Source: Deinococcus taeanensis (GTDB lineage: Bacteria; Deinococcota; Deinococci; Deinococcales; Deinococcaceae). Taken from it: 64,000 bases of DNA. This document shows, one piece after another, positions 1 through 10,142 of the stretch (its first letter is position 1; every line of letters starts with the position of its first letter). The notes under the pieces are model-generated. The model ran no database searches. It saw only the letters and a list, made by a program, of their open reading frames with translations, and was not told where the DNA came from. The DNA lies in NCBI RefSeq assembly GCF_020229735.1, contig NZ_CP083455.1, positions 97,001 to 161,000 of the forward strand, given 5' to 3'. Both the position numbers and the translations under genes were made by a program.

Positions 1-660
1 GCCCTGCGCCGCCTTCTGCTGCACGTTCACCGGCAGGTTCACGTTGCAGCCGCTGCAGCGCCCGGCCTTGATCTCCACCACACCCAGGCCCTTTTTGGCG
101 CGGCGGATCATGTCGTACTCGCGCATGGTGCGCTGGTCGAGCTCGCCGGCCAGCTGCGCACGTTCCTGCCGGTCCGCCTCACCCTGGTCCCGCAGACCCT
201 GCACGCGCACCTCGTCCTGCTCTTCCAGACTGTTCAGGCTGGGCCGCAGCGCGCGGTGCTGGGCGCGCAGGTCCGCGGCGGTCTGAGTGAGCGCCTGCTG
301 CTGTTCGCGCAGCGGCAGCAGGTCCTCTTCCATCTCATCGGCACGTTCGCTGAGCATCTGGATGCGGCTGCCGTACTGTGACTGCGCGCGGGCGTCGAAG
401 GCGTTCTTCTCCTGCTCGTCCTGCGCGCGCGTGACCTGTTCACGCACGCTGCTCAGGTCGAGTTCCACCCGGCGAATCTGCTTCTCCACGCCTTCGAGGC
501 TGATCTCGGCGTCTTCCAGGGCGTTGTTCAGGCGTTCCTGCTCGGCGCGCGCGGCGCGCAGCTCCTCGGAAATGTTGCTTTCCTCGTCGCGCAGTCGGTC
601 GAGGTTCAGGTCAAGGTCCTGAACGCGGTGCAGGCGGCGAAGGGGGGACGTGTCGCTCAT
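1..660 (-). CDS. Zinc-ribbon coiled-coil protein, 3' end outside window
   Basis: The reverse strand is open from an ATG at 660 to the window edge (220 codons). The first ~185 residues are almost entirely charged heptad-like sequence rich in Glu, Arg, Leu and Gln, which indicates a long coiled-coil hairpin. This is followed by GRCSGCNVNLPV, the first CxxC of a C4-type zinc ribbon; the second CxxC must lie beyond the edge. This matches the bacterial C4-type zinc-ribbon family (COG1579-like), thought to bind nucleic acid or protein, whose function is unsettled. A TAGACT element 7 nt before the ATG suggests a leaderless transcript. The family call is fairly sure; the role is unknown. Confidence 0.8.
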   Translation of the reverse strand, partial: MSDTSPLRRLHRVQDLDLNLDRLRDEESNISEELRAARAEQERLNNALEDAEISLEGVEKQIRRVELDLSSVREQVTRAQDEQEKNAFDARAQSQYGSRIQMLSERADEMEEDLLPLREQQQALTQTAADLRAQHRALRPSLNSLEEQDEVRVQGLRDQGEADRQERAQLAGELDQRTMREYDMIRRAKKGLGVVEIKAGRCSGCNVNLPVNVQQKAAQG

Positions 661-667
661 CACTGGC

Positions 668-673
668 AGTCTA
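668..673 (-). promoter_or_regulatory. -10 element TAGACT, leaderless start of the zinc-ribbon gene
   Basis: TAGACT reads on the reverse strand and ends 7 nt before the ATG at 660. At that distance transcription would begin at or next to the start codon, leaving no room for a ribosome binding site. No convincing -35 is visible. Confidence 0.5.
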
Positions 674-695
674 CCCCCGTTCATGAGTTCACGGG

Positions 696-1943
696 TCAAG
701 TGCCCGCCCCGGACGCACTTGTGGCGGCGTTCATCCGGGCCCGGCGGTACAGCCCCAGATAGATCGCCACGACACTCCCGGCGTACATCAGCAGCGTCCA
801 CGCGAACAGCGCGGTAAACGCCGTGCTGAACGGAAATGCCCCCCGGACCACGCCCGAAAGTACGCTGCTGACCGCCCAGCCCAGGTCCCAGGCGATCATG
901 TTCACCGCCGAGTACATCGGGCGGTCCTCCTCGGGCAGGGCGGTCATGGCGTACGCGCTGTACACGGGACCAGCGGCGTTCATCAGGGCGCCCCTCGTGA
1001 AGAGCGCCGCCGTGACCAGCCACAGGTGCGGCGCGAACCCCAGCAGCGCCAGGAACGGCAGGCTGCTGGCCTGCACGAACAGCACCGCCTGCAACTGCCC
1101 CATGCGCCGCACCAGCAGCGGCTGCAGCAGCGCCGTGGCGGCCGTCGCCAGGCTCGTCCAAGCGAACAGCGTGCCCAGCCCCGCGTAACTGATGCCGAAC
1201 TTCCCCTCAATAAACACGTTCAGGAACGGAATGGTCGCCCCGGCCCCCAGCCCCACCAGCACGTTCGGCAGCACCAGCCGCGCCATGGTCGCCCGGTCCC
1301 GCACGTGAAAACTGCGGCCCTCACGGCGGGTCTTTTCAGTGGGGCGCAGCGCCAGGACCGGCACAAGCCCCAGCAGTTGCAGGCCCGAAGCGACCAGCAG
1401 CGCCGAACGCAGGGCGCCCAGACTCCCGGCGCCCGTGCCGGTCCAGGCGGCGTACAGGGTCGGGACCTGCCCACCCATCAGGTTCCCCAGGAACCCGGCG
1501 CCGGTCATCAGGGCATTCTGCACGCTGAACAGCGTGACGCGGCTGCGCTCATCGCTGTTGTTCGCCATGAACGGTGAGGCCGATACCATACTCAGCGCCG
1601 ACCCGGCCCCCTGCACGACCGCGCCCAGCACCACCAGCGCCGGGCCACCCGCCGCCACGAGCAGCAGCATGCCCAGCAGGTTCAGGGCGGCGCCGACCTT
1701 CAGGGCGTGGGCATTACTGATCCGCCGCGCCACCGCCACCGCCGGCAGGCTCAGGGCCGCCAGCGTAATGGCCGGCACGGCGTTCATGACCCCCTGCCAC
1801 TCGGCGCCCAGCCCCAGCGCCCGCAGGTAGAAGTTCAGGAACAGGCTCGTGAACGCCTGCGACAGCCCGAACGTGAACACCGACCCCAGAAACAGCCAGA
1901 CCTGCGCGGAAAAGCGCCACGTCTGCCCGCGTACACGCGTCAC
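696..1943 (-). CDS. MFS permease
   Basis: A 415-residue hydrophobic protein with about 12 predicted membrane segments and loop patterns of the major facilitator superfamily (a Gly/Arg-rich loop after segment 2, a charged central loop near residue 200). The start is a GTG at 1943 giving VTRVRGQTWRF; it overlaps the TGA of the upstream nth gene by four bases (GTGA), which indicates translational coupling. The longer in-frame extension would run inside nth and was not used. The substrate cannot be read from the sequence. Drug or sugar efflux is typical of the superfamily but unproven here. Confidence 0.8.
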   Translation of the reverse strand: MTRVRGQTWRFSAQVWLFLGSVFTFGLSQAFTSLFLNFYLRALGLGAEWQGVMNAVPAITLAALSLPAVAVARRISNAHALKVGAALNLLGMLLLVAAGGPALVVLGAVVQGAGSALSMVSASPFMANNSDERSRVTLFSVQNALMTGAGFLGNLMGGQVPTLYAAWTGTGAGSLGALRSALLVASGLQLLGLVPVLALRPTEKTRREGRSFHVRDRATMARLVLPNVLVGLGAGATIPFLNVFIEGKFGISYAGLGTLFAWTSLATAATALLQPLLVRRMGQLQAVLFVQASSLPFLALLGFAPHLWLVTAALFTRGALMNAAGPVYSAYAMTALPEEDRPMYSAVNMIAWDLGWAVSSVLSGVVRGAFPFSTAFTALFAWTLLMYAGSVVAIYLGLYRRARMNAATSASGAGT

Positions 1944-2614
1944 TCCACACCCACTTTCGGGCAGAACGGCGCCATCAGGCACACCCCGCACGCCGGGCGG
2001 CGCGCCACGCACACCCGCCGCCCGTGCAGGATCAGCGCGTGGTGCAGGAACACCCACCGTTCCTTCGGGAACAGGCGCTGCAGATCGGCCTCCACCTTGT
2101 CGGGATTCGTCTGCACGCTCAGGCCCAGCCGGCGCGACAGGCGCCCCACATGTGTATCGACTGCAATGGCCGGGTAGCCGAAAGCGTTGCTCAGGACCAC
2201 GTTCGTGGTCTTGCGGCCCGCGCCGGGCAGCGCCACCACCGCGTCGAAATCGTTGGGCACCTCCCCGCCATGCCGTTCCACCAGCAGCCGCGCCAGCGCC
2301 GCGAGGTTGCGGGCCTTGCCGCGGTACAGGCCGATCCGCCGGATGAACGGCTCCAGGTCCTCCGGCGCGGCGCGGCTCATGGCCTGCGCGTCCGGGTACA
2401 CCTCAAAGAGGGCGGGTGTGGCGGCATTCACGCTGACGTCCGTCGCCTGCGCGCTCAGCACCGTGGCCACCAGCAGCTCGAAGGGCGTGCGGAACGCCAG
2501 TTCCGTCCGCGCGTCCGGATACAGCGTCTCCAGCGCGCCCAGCACCTGCCCGGCGCGCACCCGCGCTCCTGCTGGCAGGCGCCGCGCCTGCCCTGTCCTG
2601 CCCCTGATGGTCAC
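1940..2614 (-). CDS. nth: Endonuclease III (DNA glycosylase/AP lyase)
   Basis: Base-excision repair glycosylase and AP lyase acting on oxidised pyrimidines. Numbered from an alternative in-frame GTG at 2623, the helix-hairpin-helix LPGAGRKT carries the catalytic Lys138, AVDTHVGRLS carries the catalytic Asp156, and the 4Fe-4S loop is C205-x6-C212-x2-C215-x5-C221. Two in-frame GTG codons compete, at 2623 and 2614. I chose 2614 because a -10 element (TAGCGT, 2627 to 2622) overlaps the 2623 codon and would place the transcript start at about 2614. The gene is coupled to the MFS permease downstream. Deinococcus genomes carry several Nth paralogs, so the paralog identity is open. Confidence 0.9.
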   Translation of the reverse strand: MTIRGRTGQARRLPAGARVRAGQVLGALETLYPDARTELAFRTPFELLVATVLSAQATDVSVNAATPALFEVYPDAQAMSRAAPEDLEPFIRRIGLYRGKARNLAALARLLVERHGGEVPNDFDAVVALPGAGRKTTNVVLSNAFGYPAIAVDTHVGRLSRRLGLSVQTNPDKVEADLQRLFPKERWVFLHHALILHGRRVCVARRPACGVCLMAPFCPKVGVE

Positions 2615-2621
2615 TCTGCCC

Positions 2622-2627
2622 ACGCTA
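2622..2627 (-). promoter_or_regulatory. -10 element TAGCGT deciding the nth start
   Basis: TAGCGT on the reverse strand ends 7 nt before the GTG at 2614 and overlaps the alternative GTG at 2623. If this is the promoter, the upstream GTG cannot be the start. Confidence 0.4.
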
Positions 2628-2693
2628 CACCCCTCTCACCCCCGGCGTCCGCTCCGCGGGGACAAAACTGACCAGCGCACCCCCACGCCCGCC

Positions 2694-2927
2694 ATGTCAG
2701 GGCGGCATGAGAGTGATTGCAATCGTGCTGGGGGGCTGGCCACCCTGGGTCTCCTGCTGGGGTTCCTGCCGCTGCTGGGCTGGCTGAACTGGCTGGTGGT
2801 GCTGCCGCCCGCCGTGCTGGGCCTGATCCTGGCCGTCCCCGCGCGCGACCGCGGGGCCACCACGCTGAATGTCGTGGTGCTCGCGCTCGGTGCACTGCGG
2901 CTGTTCCTGGGCGGTGGCCTGCTCTGA
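2694..2927 (+). CDS. Small membrane protein, unknown
   Basis: A 77-residue protein that I do not recognise. After a short polar N-terminus there are two or three hydrophobic stretches (about residues 14-46 and 58-77) separated by the charged loop PARDRGATT, so it is probably an inner-membrane protein. It lies divergent from nth with a 79-bp gap. No clear ribosome binding site is seen, so the start is uncertain. Similar two-helix proteins with a Gly/Leu-rich sequence are common as hypotheticals in Deinococcus. Confidence 0.5.
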   Translation: MSGRHESDCNRAGGLATLGLLLGFLPLLGWLNWLVVLPPAVLGLILAVPARDRGATTLNVVVLALGALRLFLGGGLL

Positions 2928-2942
2928 GGCCAGCCGGCACCC

Positions 2943-2972
2943 TTGCGCGGCGCGCAGCACGTCTGCTACTCT
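2943..2972 (+). promoter_or_regulatory. Putative promoter of tRNA-Trp
   Basis: TTGCGC (2943-2948), an 18-bp spacer and TACTCT (2967-2972) preceded by TGC. The element lies 30 bp upstream of the tRNA, a sensible leader length. It is a moderate match to the housekeeping sigma consensus. Confidence 0.4.
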
Positions 2973-3001
2973 GCAACGGCCCGCGCGACAGCGCGCGAGA
3001 A

Positions 3002-3078
<77 letters not shown>

Positions 3079-3082
3079 CACT

Positions 3083-3107
3083 GCACCCCCACCACAAGTG
3101 GGGGTGC
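3083..3107 (+). terminator. Terminator after tRNA-Trp
   Basis: A perfect 10-bp stem GCACCCCCAC / GTGGGGGTGC with a 5-nt loop, followed by GTTTCTGT. It lies 5 nt after the tRNA CCA end. Confidence 0.75.
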
Positions 3108-3235
3108 GTTTCTGTGGTGCCTGCCCTTTCGTCCTGACCTGACACGCAGTAACAATAAAGGCCAGGTGTGCAGTGAACCCAGCCGGTCGCCGGCAGGCCC
3201 CACGCGACTCACGTGGCCCACCCCAAGGAGCCTCC

Positions 3236-3880
3236 ATGAAGAACCTGTTCCTGCTGCTGACCCTCATGACCGTCGGTGCCGCGCTGTCCAGCTGCGGCAA
3301 GGTCATTGGGGCCGTCATTCCTGCGCAGTCCATCGGTGACCCGATCGGCCTGAACGGCAAGACCCTGACCACCAGTACGCCGCTGCAACCCGCCGCTGTG
3401 CAGGGCCACCTCAGCTACAGCACGAACGGCGCCCGCTTCCAGGACCTCGTTTTCGACCGCAGCAAGATTCCGCTGGGCATCATGCCGCACGCCGTGGAGT
3501 TCCGCACCAGATTCAGCACCGTCACCCTGGGCGGCGTGTGCCAGGCGCAGCTCAGTCACCCCACCGCGACAGTCACGCTGAGCACCCTGCGCGTGACTGT
3601 CAGTGACGCCGCGCGCACCGCCACGTTCAGTGCCAGCCCCGCCGCGACGCTGACCCTCACCTGGAATGCCGCCCAGGGTACGTACGTTGCCTCCAGCGAC
3701 GTGGTGAGCATCAAGGCCGACGCCAGCACCACGGACGCCTTCACGACCGTCCTCACCACTGGTGAGGCCAACGAGGCCAGCATCACCGCGCTGATCCGTG
3801 TGGATCAGGACAGTCTCGCCGGTTGCACGCTGGCCTTCACCGTGAAAGACCCCGAGGTGATTCTCTCCAAGTTCTCCTGA
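3236..3880 (+). CDS. Putative lipoprotein, unknown function
   Basis: A 214-residue secreted protein. The N-terminus is a short Lys-containing signal sequence followed by a hydrophobic core and the lipobox LSSC, so Cys20 would be lipidated. The mature part is Ser/Thr/Ala-rich with alternating beta-strand character; two further Cys (in GVCQAQL and AGCTLAF) could form a disulfide. The ATG at 3236 is chosen because AAGGAG lies 7 nt upstream and the signal peptide starts there. It is flanked by strong terminators and so is probably monocistronic. I do not recognise a family. Confidence 0.7.
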   Translation: MKNLFLLLTLMTVGAALSSCGKVIGAVIPAQSIGDPIGLNGKTLTTSTPLQPAAVQGHLSYSTNGARFQDLVFDRSKIPLGIMPHAVEFRTRFSTVTLGGVCQAQLSHPTATVTLSTLRVTVSDAARTATFSASPAATLTLTWNAAQGTYVASSDVVSIKADASTTDAFTTVLTTGEANEASITALIRVDQDSLAGCTLAFTVKDPEVILSKFS

Positions 3881-3894
3881 GATTCACCCTGAGC

Positions 3895-3932
3895 CGGGCA
3901 GCGCCCCCGACGGTTGGCGGGGGCGCTGCCCG
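3895..3932. terminator. Bidirectional terminator between lipoprotein and cutA
   Basis: A perfect 15-bp GC-rich inverted repeat (3895-3909 with 3918-3932) with an 8-nt loop, sitting between two convergent genes. There is no strong T-run on either side. Confidence 0.65.
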
Positions 3933-3938
3933 CGGGCG

Positions 3939-4259
3939 CTACTTCCGGTCAGGCTGCAGCGCGTCACGCAGCCACGCCTGAAACTCCGGCAGGGCCCGGT
4001 CGTACTGCAGCGCGATAATCTCCGGCACCTCGTAGGGATGCACCGCCTTGATGCGGGCCTCCAGGTCGGGGTACTGCTCACCGCTCGTCTTGATCAGCAG
4101 CAGGCTCTCAGGGTCCTCGGCCACCTCGCCCTGCCAGCGGTACACGCTCTGCACGCCCGGCACGATATTCACGCAGCCGGCCAGATGTTCAGCAACCAGG
4201 GTGCGGGCCAGGTCCAGCGCCCGCTCGGGGGGAAGGGTGACCATGACGACCAGTGACAT
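3939..4259 (-). CDS. cutA: CutA1-family divalent cation tolerance protein
   Basis: A 106-residue protein with the CutA ferredoxin-like fold signature: MVTLPPERALDLARTLV at the start, CVNIVPGV, YRWQGEV, then a Glu-Ser-Leu-Leu-Leu-Ile-Lys-Thr strand and HPYEVPEIIAL. The length is typical of this trimeric cytoplasmic family, linked to divalent metal tolerance though its molecular role is debated. The ATG at 4259 starts directly before the first conserved strand; the longer reading frame adds 26 residues that do not belong to the family. Confidence 0.92.
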   Translation of the reverse strand: MSLVVMVTLPPERALDLARTLVAEHLAGCVNIVPGVQSVYRWQGEVAEDPESLLLIKTSGEQYPDLEARIKAVHPYEVPEIIALQYDRALPEFQAWLRDALQPDRK

Positions 4260-4368
4260 AGGTACGTCGCAGCATACTCCCTGAGGGCCTGCCGTGCGCC
4301 CGGCACGTAAAGAAACGCCCCCCGTGACCGTAAACATTCCCGTAAGCAGCCGCCCCTGAGGCCGGTGT

Positions 4369-4374
4369 TACGCT
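4369..4374 (+). promoter_or_regulatory. -10 element TACGCT, leaderless start of the LapA-like gene
   Basis: TACGCT ends 6 nt before the ATG at 4381, which leaves no space for a ribosome binding site. Confidence 0.45.
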
Positions 4375-4380
4375 GCACCT

Positions 4381-4824
4381 ATGCGGACCGTCGTCCTGAT
4401 CGTGGTGCTCGTGCTTCTGGGGCTGTTTGCCGTGCTGAACACGAACGCCCTGATGTACCCTCACACCCTGAGCCTGGGGTTCGTGACGTACTCCGGCGTG
4501 CCCATGGGCCTGATCCTGCTGATCCTCACCACCGCGCTGAGTCTGGTGTTTTACTTCTGGGCCGGCATTACCGGCCTGCGCGCCCAGGCGGACAGTGCCA
4601 AGCTCCTGCGGGACATGGAGGGCCTGCGCGTGAGTCTCGACCAGCAGGAGGGCAGCCGCTTCGCGCAGCTTCAGACGCACATCGACGAGCGCTTGCGCAC
4701 GCTGGGGCAGGGCGCCGCCCAGCCTGAGGTGGCGGCGCTGCGTGAAAGGGTGGACGCCCTGCAGCGCGACATGAATCTTCAGCTGGCCCAGCTGGACGAT
4801 TACCTGAAAAGCAAACTGGGCTGA
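4381..4824 (+). CDS. LapA-like two-helix membrane protein
   Basis: A 147-residue protein with two membrane helices (about residues 2-20 and 42-64) around NTNALMYPHTLSLGF, the arrangement of the LapA/DUF1049 family. The C-terminal half is a Gln/Glu/Leu-rich coiled coil that would project into the cytoplasm. LapA-family proteins in other bacteria help assemble envelope components, but the role is not settled. It lies 110 bp upstream of accD, separated by a small hairpin. Confidence 0.65.
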   Translation: MRTVVLIVVLVLLGLFAVLNTNALMYPHTLSLGFVTYSGVPMGLILLILTTALSLVFYFWAGITGLRAQADSAKLLRDMEGLRVSLDQQEGSRFAQLQTHIDERLRTLGQGAAQPEVAALRERVDALQRDMNLQLAQLDDYLKSKLG

Positions 4825-4825
4825 G

Positions 4826-4845
4826 GCCCGGTCACGTGGCCGGGC
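4826..4845 (+). terminator. Weak hairpin after the LapA-like gene
   Basis: GCCCGG / CCGGGC with the palindrome CACGTG in the loop, just after the stop codon. The stem is short and there is no T-run. Confidence 0.35.
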
Positions 4846-4891
4846 AGGCCCTGTCGTTGAACCTGGTGCAACTCCCGCGGGAAGGCCCGCA

Positions 4892-4897
4892 TAGAAT
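4892..4897 (+). promoter_or_regulatory. Putative -10 (TAGAAT) of accD-accA
   Basis: TAGAAT lies 37 nt upstream of the accD ATG, leaving room for the ribosome binding site in CGGGAGGA. No -35 at the standard distance is convincing. Confidence 0.35.
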
Positions 4898-4934
4898 GCG
4901 CAGGTAAGGATTTCATCCGGGAGGACTACACCGC

Positions 4935-6766
<1,832 letters not shown>

Positions 6767-6781
6767 GCGCCCCGCCTCGCT

Positions 6782-6809
6782 GGACCGCACGCCCGCCGGT
6801 GTGCGGTCC
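6782..6809 (+). terminator. Terminator of accD-accA
   Basis: A 9-bp stem GGACCGCAC / GTGCGGTCC with a 10-nt loop, followed by TTCTT. It begins 15 nt after the accA stop. Confidence 0.75.
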
Positions 6810-6921
6810 TTCTTGCATGCTGCAGGTCCCGGCTGCGCCCTGGGCCTGCTTGGTGCCCCGGAGTGCGGGCCGGGGGTCACAGGCCCGCCGGGAACCTCAG
6901 GCTCTCTGCCAGAGTGCCCAG

Positions 6922-8985
6922 GTGACCTCCACACCCCCGCCGACCCTGCCGGCCACCCGCCGGGACGACCACGTGGACACCTACACGGACGCCCACGGCG
7001 CGCCCGTTCATGTTCCCGACCCGTACCGCTGGCTGGAAGACCCGGACCACCCGGACACCCGCGCGTGGGTCGCGGCGCAGAACGCGTTCAGCGACTCGCA
7101 CCTGAGCGGCCTGCCGGCCCGCGCCGCGTACCGGGACCGGCTGACCGCCCTGTGGGACGACGAGCGGCCCGGTGTGCCGTGGCAGCGCGGCGGGCAGTAC
7201 TTCCGGATGTTCAACCCGGGGCTGCTGAACCAGCCTCTGCTGCAGGTGGCTGCGGACCCGCACGGGCCCTGGCGCACCCTGCTGGACCCGAACGCCCTGA
7301 GCGCCGACGGCACCGTGGCGCTGGGGGGCCTCAGCGTCAGCCGTGACGGGCAGGTGCTCGCGTACGCCACGCAGAGTGGCGGCAGTGACTGGCTCACGTG
7401 GCGCGTGCGGGACGTGCCGAGCGGGCAGGACCGGCCGGACGAGCTGCTCTGGAGCAAGTTCAGCGGCGCAGAGTGGCACCCGGACGGCACGGGGTTCTAC
7501 TACAGCGCCTACGACGCGCCCTTGCCCGGCGGCACGCTCACCGGAACGAACAGCCAGCAGCGCCTGATGTTCCACCGCCTGGGCACCCCACAGGTGCAGG
7601 ACACGCTGGTGATCGCGCGGCCGGATCAGCCCACCTGGGGCTTCAGCGCCCGCGTCACCGAGGACGCCCGCCACCTGATCGTGCACGTGTGGCAGGGCAC
7701 CGACCCGCGCGGCCTGCTGTGGGTGCGTCCCCTGGCGGACGAGGGGCTTTTCACGGAACTTGTCGCGGCGTTCCGCGCCATGTACAGCGTGGTCGGCAGT
7801 GACGTTGACACCCTGTACGTCCTGACCGACGAGGACGCCCCGCGCGGGCGGCTGCTTGCCTGGAACGCCGCGACCGGGGAGCGCCGCACCCTCATTCCGG
7901 AAGGGCCCGACAAACTGGAGGAGGTGCGCGCGGTGCGCAGCGGCTTCCTGAGCCTGACCCTGCGCGACGCCAGTCACCGGCTGCACCGGCACGGCCGCCA
8001 GGGCGAGCGGCTGGGCGAACTGACCCTGCCGACCTTCGGCAGCGTGCAGCTCAGCACCCACCCGGCCTCCGACGAGGTGTTCTTCGGGTTCACGTCCTTC
8101 CTGTCCCCCAGCCGGCCCTACCGCGTGCGCCTTCCGGATGGCCTGCCCGAGGCCCTGTCCCCCGAACCGCAGGCCTTTGACGCGGCGGCGTTCGAGGTCA
8201 CGCAGGACTTCGCCATCAGCCGGGACGGCACGCGCGTGCCGATGTTCATCGTGGCCCGCCGGGACCTCCCCCGCGACGGGCGCAACCCTGCCCTGCTGTA
8301 CGGGTACGGCGGCTTCAACATCAGCCTCACGCCGGCGTTCAGTCCCGCGCGCGTCGCGTGGCTCGAACGCGGCGGGGTGTACGCGCAGGCCAACCTGCGC
8401 GGTGGGGGCGAGTACGGCGAGGAGTGGCATCAGGCCGGCACGCTGCGCCGCAAGCAGAACGTCTTCGATGACTTCATTGCCTGCGCCGAGCACCTGAGCG
8501 CGCGCGGCTGGACGGCGCCGGCCCACCTGGGGATTCAGGGGGGAAGCAACGGCGGCCTGCTGGTGGGGGCCTGTCTGACCCAGCGTCCGGACCTGTTTGG
8601 GGCGGCCGTCCCGCAGGTGGGCGTGCTGGACATGCTGCGCTACCACGAGTTCACGATCGGCTGGGCGTGGGCCAGCGATTACGGCCGCAGCGACGACCCG
8701 GACATGCTGAGCACCCTGCTGGCGTACTCGCCGCTGCACAACCTGCGCCCCGGCACCGCGTACCCGCCCACCCTGATCACCACCGGCGATCACGACGACC
8801 GGGTCGTGCCGGCCCATTCCTTCAAGTTCGGCGCGGCGTTGCAGGCGGCGCAGGGCGGCCCGGCGCCGGTGCTGCTGCGCATCCAGACCCGTGCCGGGCA
8901 CGGCGCCGGAAAACCCACGGCGCTGATCATCGAGGAGCAGGCGGACATTCACGCGTTCCTGGAGCACCACCTGCGCCTGCGCTGA
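6922..8985 (+). CDS. Prolyl oligopeptidase family serine peptidase (S9A)
   Basis: A 687-residue cytoplasmic-type peptidase. An N-terminal DPYRWLED segment packs on the catalytic domain, a seven-bladed propeller covers about residues 60-400, and the C-terminal alpha/beta-hydrolase has the triad Ser542 (GGSNGG), an Asp in the DHDDRV motif at 623-627 and His660 (AGHGAG). YGYGGFNISLTPAF and RGGGEYGEEWH are S9A signatures. The start is a GTG at 6922 immediately before the conserved region; the upstream in-frame extension overlaps the acc terminator. No signal peptide is seen. It should cleave short peptides after proline. Confidence 0.92.
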   Translation: MTSTPPPTLPATRRDDHVDTYTDAHGAPVHVPDPYRWLEDPDHPDTRAWVAAQNAFSDSHLSGLPARAAYRDRLTALWDDERPGVPWQRGGQYFRMFNPGLLNQPLLQVAADPHGPWRTLLDPNALSADGTVALGGLSVSRDGQVLAYATQSGGSDWLTWRVRDVPSGQDRPDELLWSKFSGAEWHPDGTGFYYSAYDAPLPGGTLTGTNSQQRLMFHRLGTPQVQDTLVIARPDQPTWGFSARVTEDARHLIVHVWQGTDPRGLLWVRPLADEGLFTELVAAFRAMYSVVGSDVDTLYVLTDEDAPRGRLLAWNAATGERRTLIPEGPDKLEEVRAVRSGFLSLTLRDASHRLHRHGRQGERLGELTLPTFGSVQLSTHPASDEVFFGFTSFLSPSRPYRVRLPDGLPEALSPEPQAFDAAAFEVTQDFAISRDGTRVPMFIVARRDLPRDGRNPALLYGYGGFNISLTPAFSPARVAWLERGGVYAQANLRGGGEYGEEWHQAGTLRRKQNVFDDFIACAEHLSARGWTAPAHLGIQGGSNGGLLVGACLTQRPDLFGAAVPQVGVLDMLRYHEFTIGWAWASDYGRSDDPDMLSTLLAYSPLHNLRPGTAYPPTLITTGDHDDRVVPAHSFKFGAALQAAQGGPAPVLLRIQTRAGHGAGKPTALIIEEQADIHAFLEHHLRLR

Positions 8986-8992
8986 CGCCAGA

Positions 8993-9028
8993 CTGAGGGC
9001 ACTGGGCAGCCCGCCCCTGTGCCCTCAG
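8993..9028. terminator. Convergent terminator between the peptidase and ttcA
   Basis: A perfect 10-bp repeat CTGAGGGCAC / GTGCCCTCAG with a 16-nt GC-rich loop. The right arm contains the ttcA stop codon. Confidence 0.55.
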
Positions 9029-9909
9029 CCGAGCATGCCGAGTTCCTGAATGCCGCTCAGGAATTCCCGCCCGGGGTAGTCGTCCGGGTCGAACCCTTTG
9101 TCGCCCTCGGCGGGCGTGACGCTCAGGGACGCGAAATCAAACAGTTCCGGGTCCATCAGGTGGCTGGGCGTCACGCGGGTGAGGGCCCGGGCGATGTTCG
9201 TCAGGCGCCCGGGATGCTCGCGTTCCCACCCTGCGAGCATCTCGCCCACGACCCGGCGCTGCAGGTTCTCCTGACTGCCGCACAGGTTGCAGGGAATGAT
9301 CGGGAACGCCCGGGCCTGCGCGTAGCGGATGATGTCCGCTTCCGCCACGTACGCCAGGGGCCGGATCACGACGTTCGTGCCGTCGTCACTCTGCAGTTTG
9401 GGCGGCATGGCCTTCAGGCGCGCGCCGAAGAACAGATTCATGAATAGTGTTTCCAGGATGTCCTCGCGGTGGTGGCCCAGCGCGATCTTCGTCGCGCCGA
9501 TGGCGCGGGCGTGACCGTACAGCACGCCGCGGCGCAGGCGGCTGCACAGCGCGCAGGTGGTCTTGCCGGCCGGCGTTTTCTCCTTCACCACCGAGTACGT
9601 GTCCTGCGTCAGCAGGTCGTGCCGCACGCCCAGCGCCGTGAGGTACCGGGGCAGCACGTCCTTCGGAAAGCCCGGCTGCCCCTGGTCAAGGTTCACGGCG
9701 ACAATCTCAAAGTCAACCGGGGCTTTCTTCTGCAGGTGCAGCAGTACGTCCAGCAGGGTGTAGCTGTCCTTGCCGCCGGACAGGCAGACCATCACGAGGT
9801 CACCGTCCTCAATCATGCGGTAGTCGCCGATGGCCTGGCCCACCCCCTTCACGATCGGCTGAAAGAGGCGGGTCAGGTCAGGGGCAGAGGGGAGGGCAGT
9901 GTGGGTCAT
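9025..9909 (-). CDS. ttcA: tRNA 2-thiocytidine biosynthesis protein TtcA
   Basis: Thiolates cytidine 32 in the tRNA anticodon loop. The 294-aa protein has the PP-loop ATP pyrophosphatase motif SGGKDS (residues 44-49), then CALC (Cys119 and Cys122), [14 protein letters not shown], and [14 protein letters not shown] near residue 210, the cysteines expected for its Fe-S cluster. The length is normal. It stands alone on the reverse strand, convergent with the peptidase gene. The related TtuA/TilS families lack this Cys pattern, so the assignment is good. Confidence 0.92.
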   Translation of the reverse strand: MTHTALPSAPDLTRLFQPIVKGVGQAIGDYRMIEDGDLVMVCLSGGKDSYTLLDVLLHLQKKAPVDFEIVAVNLDQGQPGFPKDVLPRYLTALGVRHDLLTQDTYSVVKEKTPAGKTTCALCSRLRRGVLYGHARAIGATKIALGHHREDILETLFMNLFFGARLKAMPPKLQSDDGTNVVIRPLAYVAEADIIRYAQARAFPIIPCNLCGSQENLQRRVVGEMLAGWEREHPGRLTNIARALTRVTPSHLMDPELFDFASLSVTPAEGDKGFDPDDYPGREFLSGIQELGMLG

Positions 9910-10129
9910 GGTGCGCTAACACGTCATCCTACGCGGCGCCGGGCGGGGCAAGTGTTCCTGACGTCCGGGCTGCCCGGGCGCGCAAACCGTAAGGGCCGCT
10001 CATGCTTTGGGGGGATGAGCGGGCGGGGGGCGCGTGGCAGACTGCCGCGCATGACGGCCCACCCCGCCGCGCCGATGGAAAGCTGCCCCGACCGTGCCGG
10101 GCCGCCAGACCGCCGCCTGCCCACCGGGC

Positions 10130-10135
10130 TAGAGT
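10130..10135 (+). promoter_or_regulatory. -10 element TAGAGT deciding the penicillin-binding protein start
   Basis: TAGAGT ends 7 nt before the ATG at 10143, pointing to a leaderless message and to this ATG rather than the in-frame ATG 141 nt upstream. Confidence 0.45.
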
Positions 10136-10142
10136 GGACCCG

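Noticed and set aside
6877..8970. Reverse-strand open frame of 697 codons opposite the prolyl oligopeptidase
   Set aside because: The forward strand has a complete catalytic triad and family motifs; the reverse frame is compositionally biased with none.
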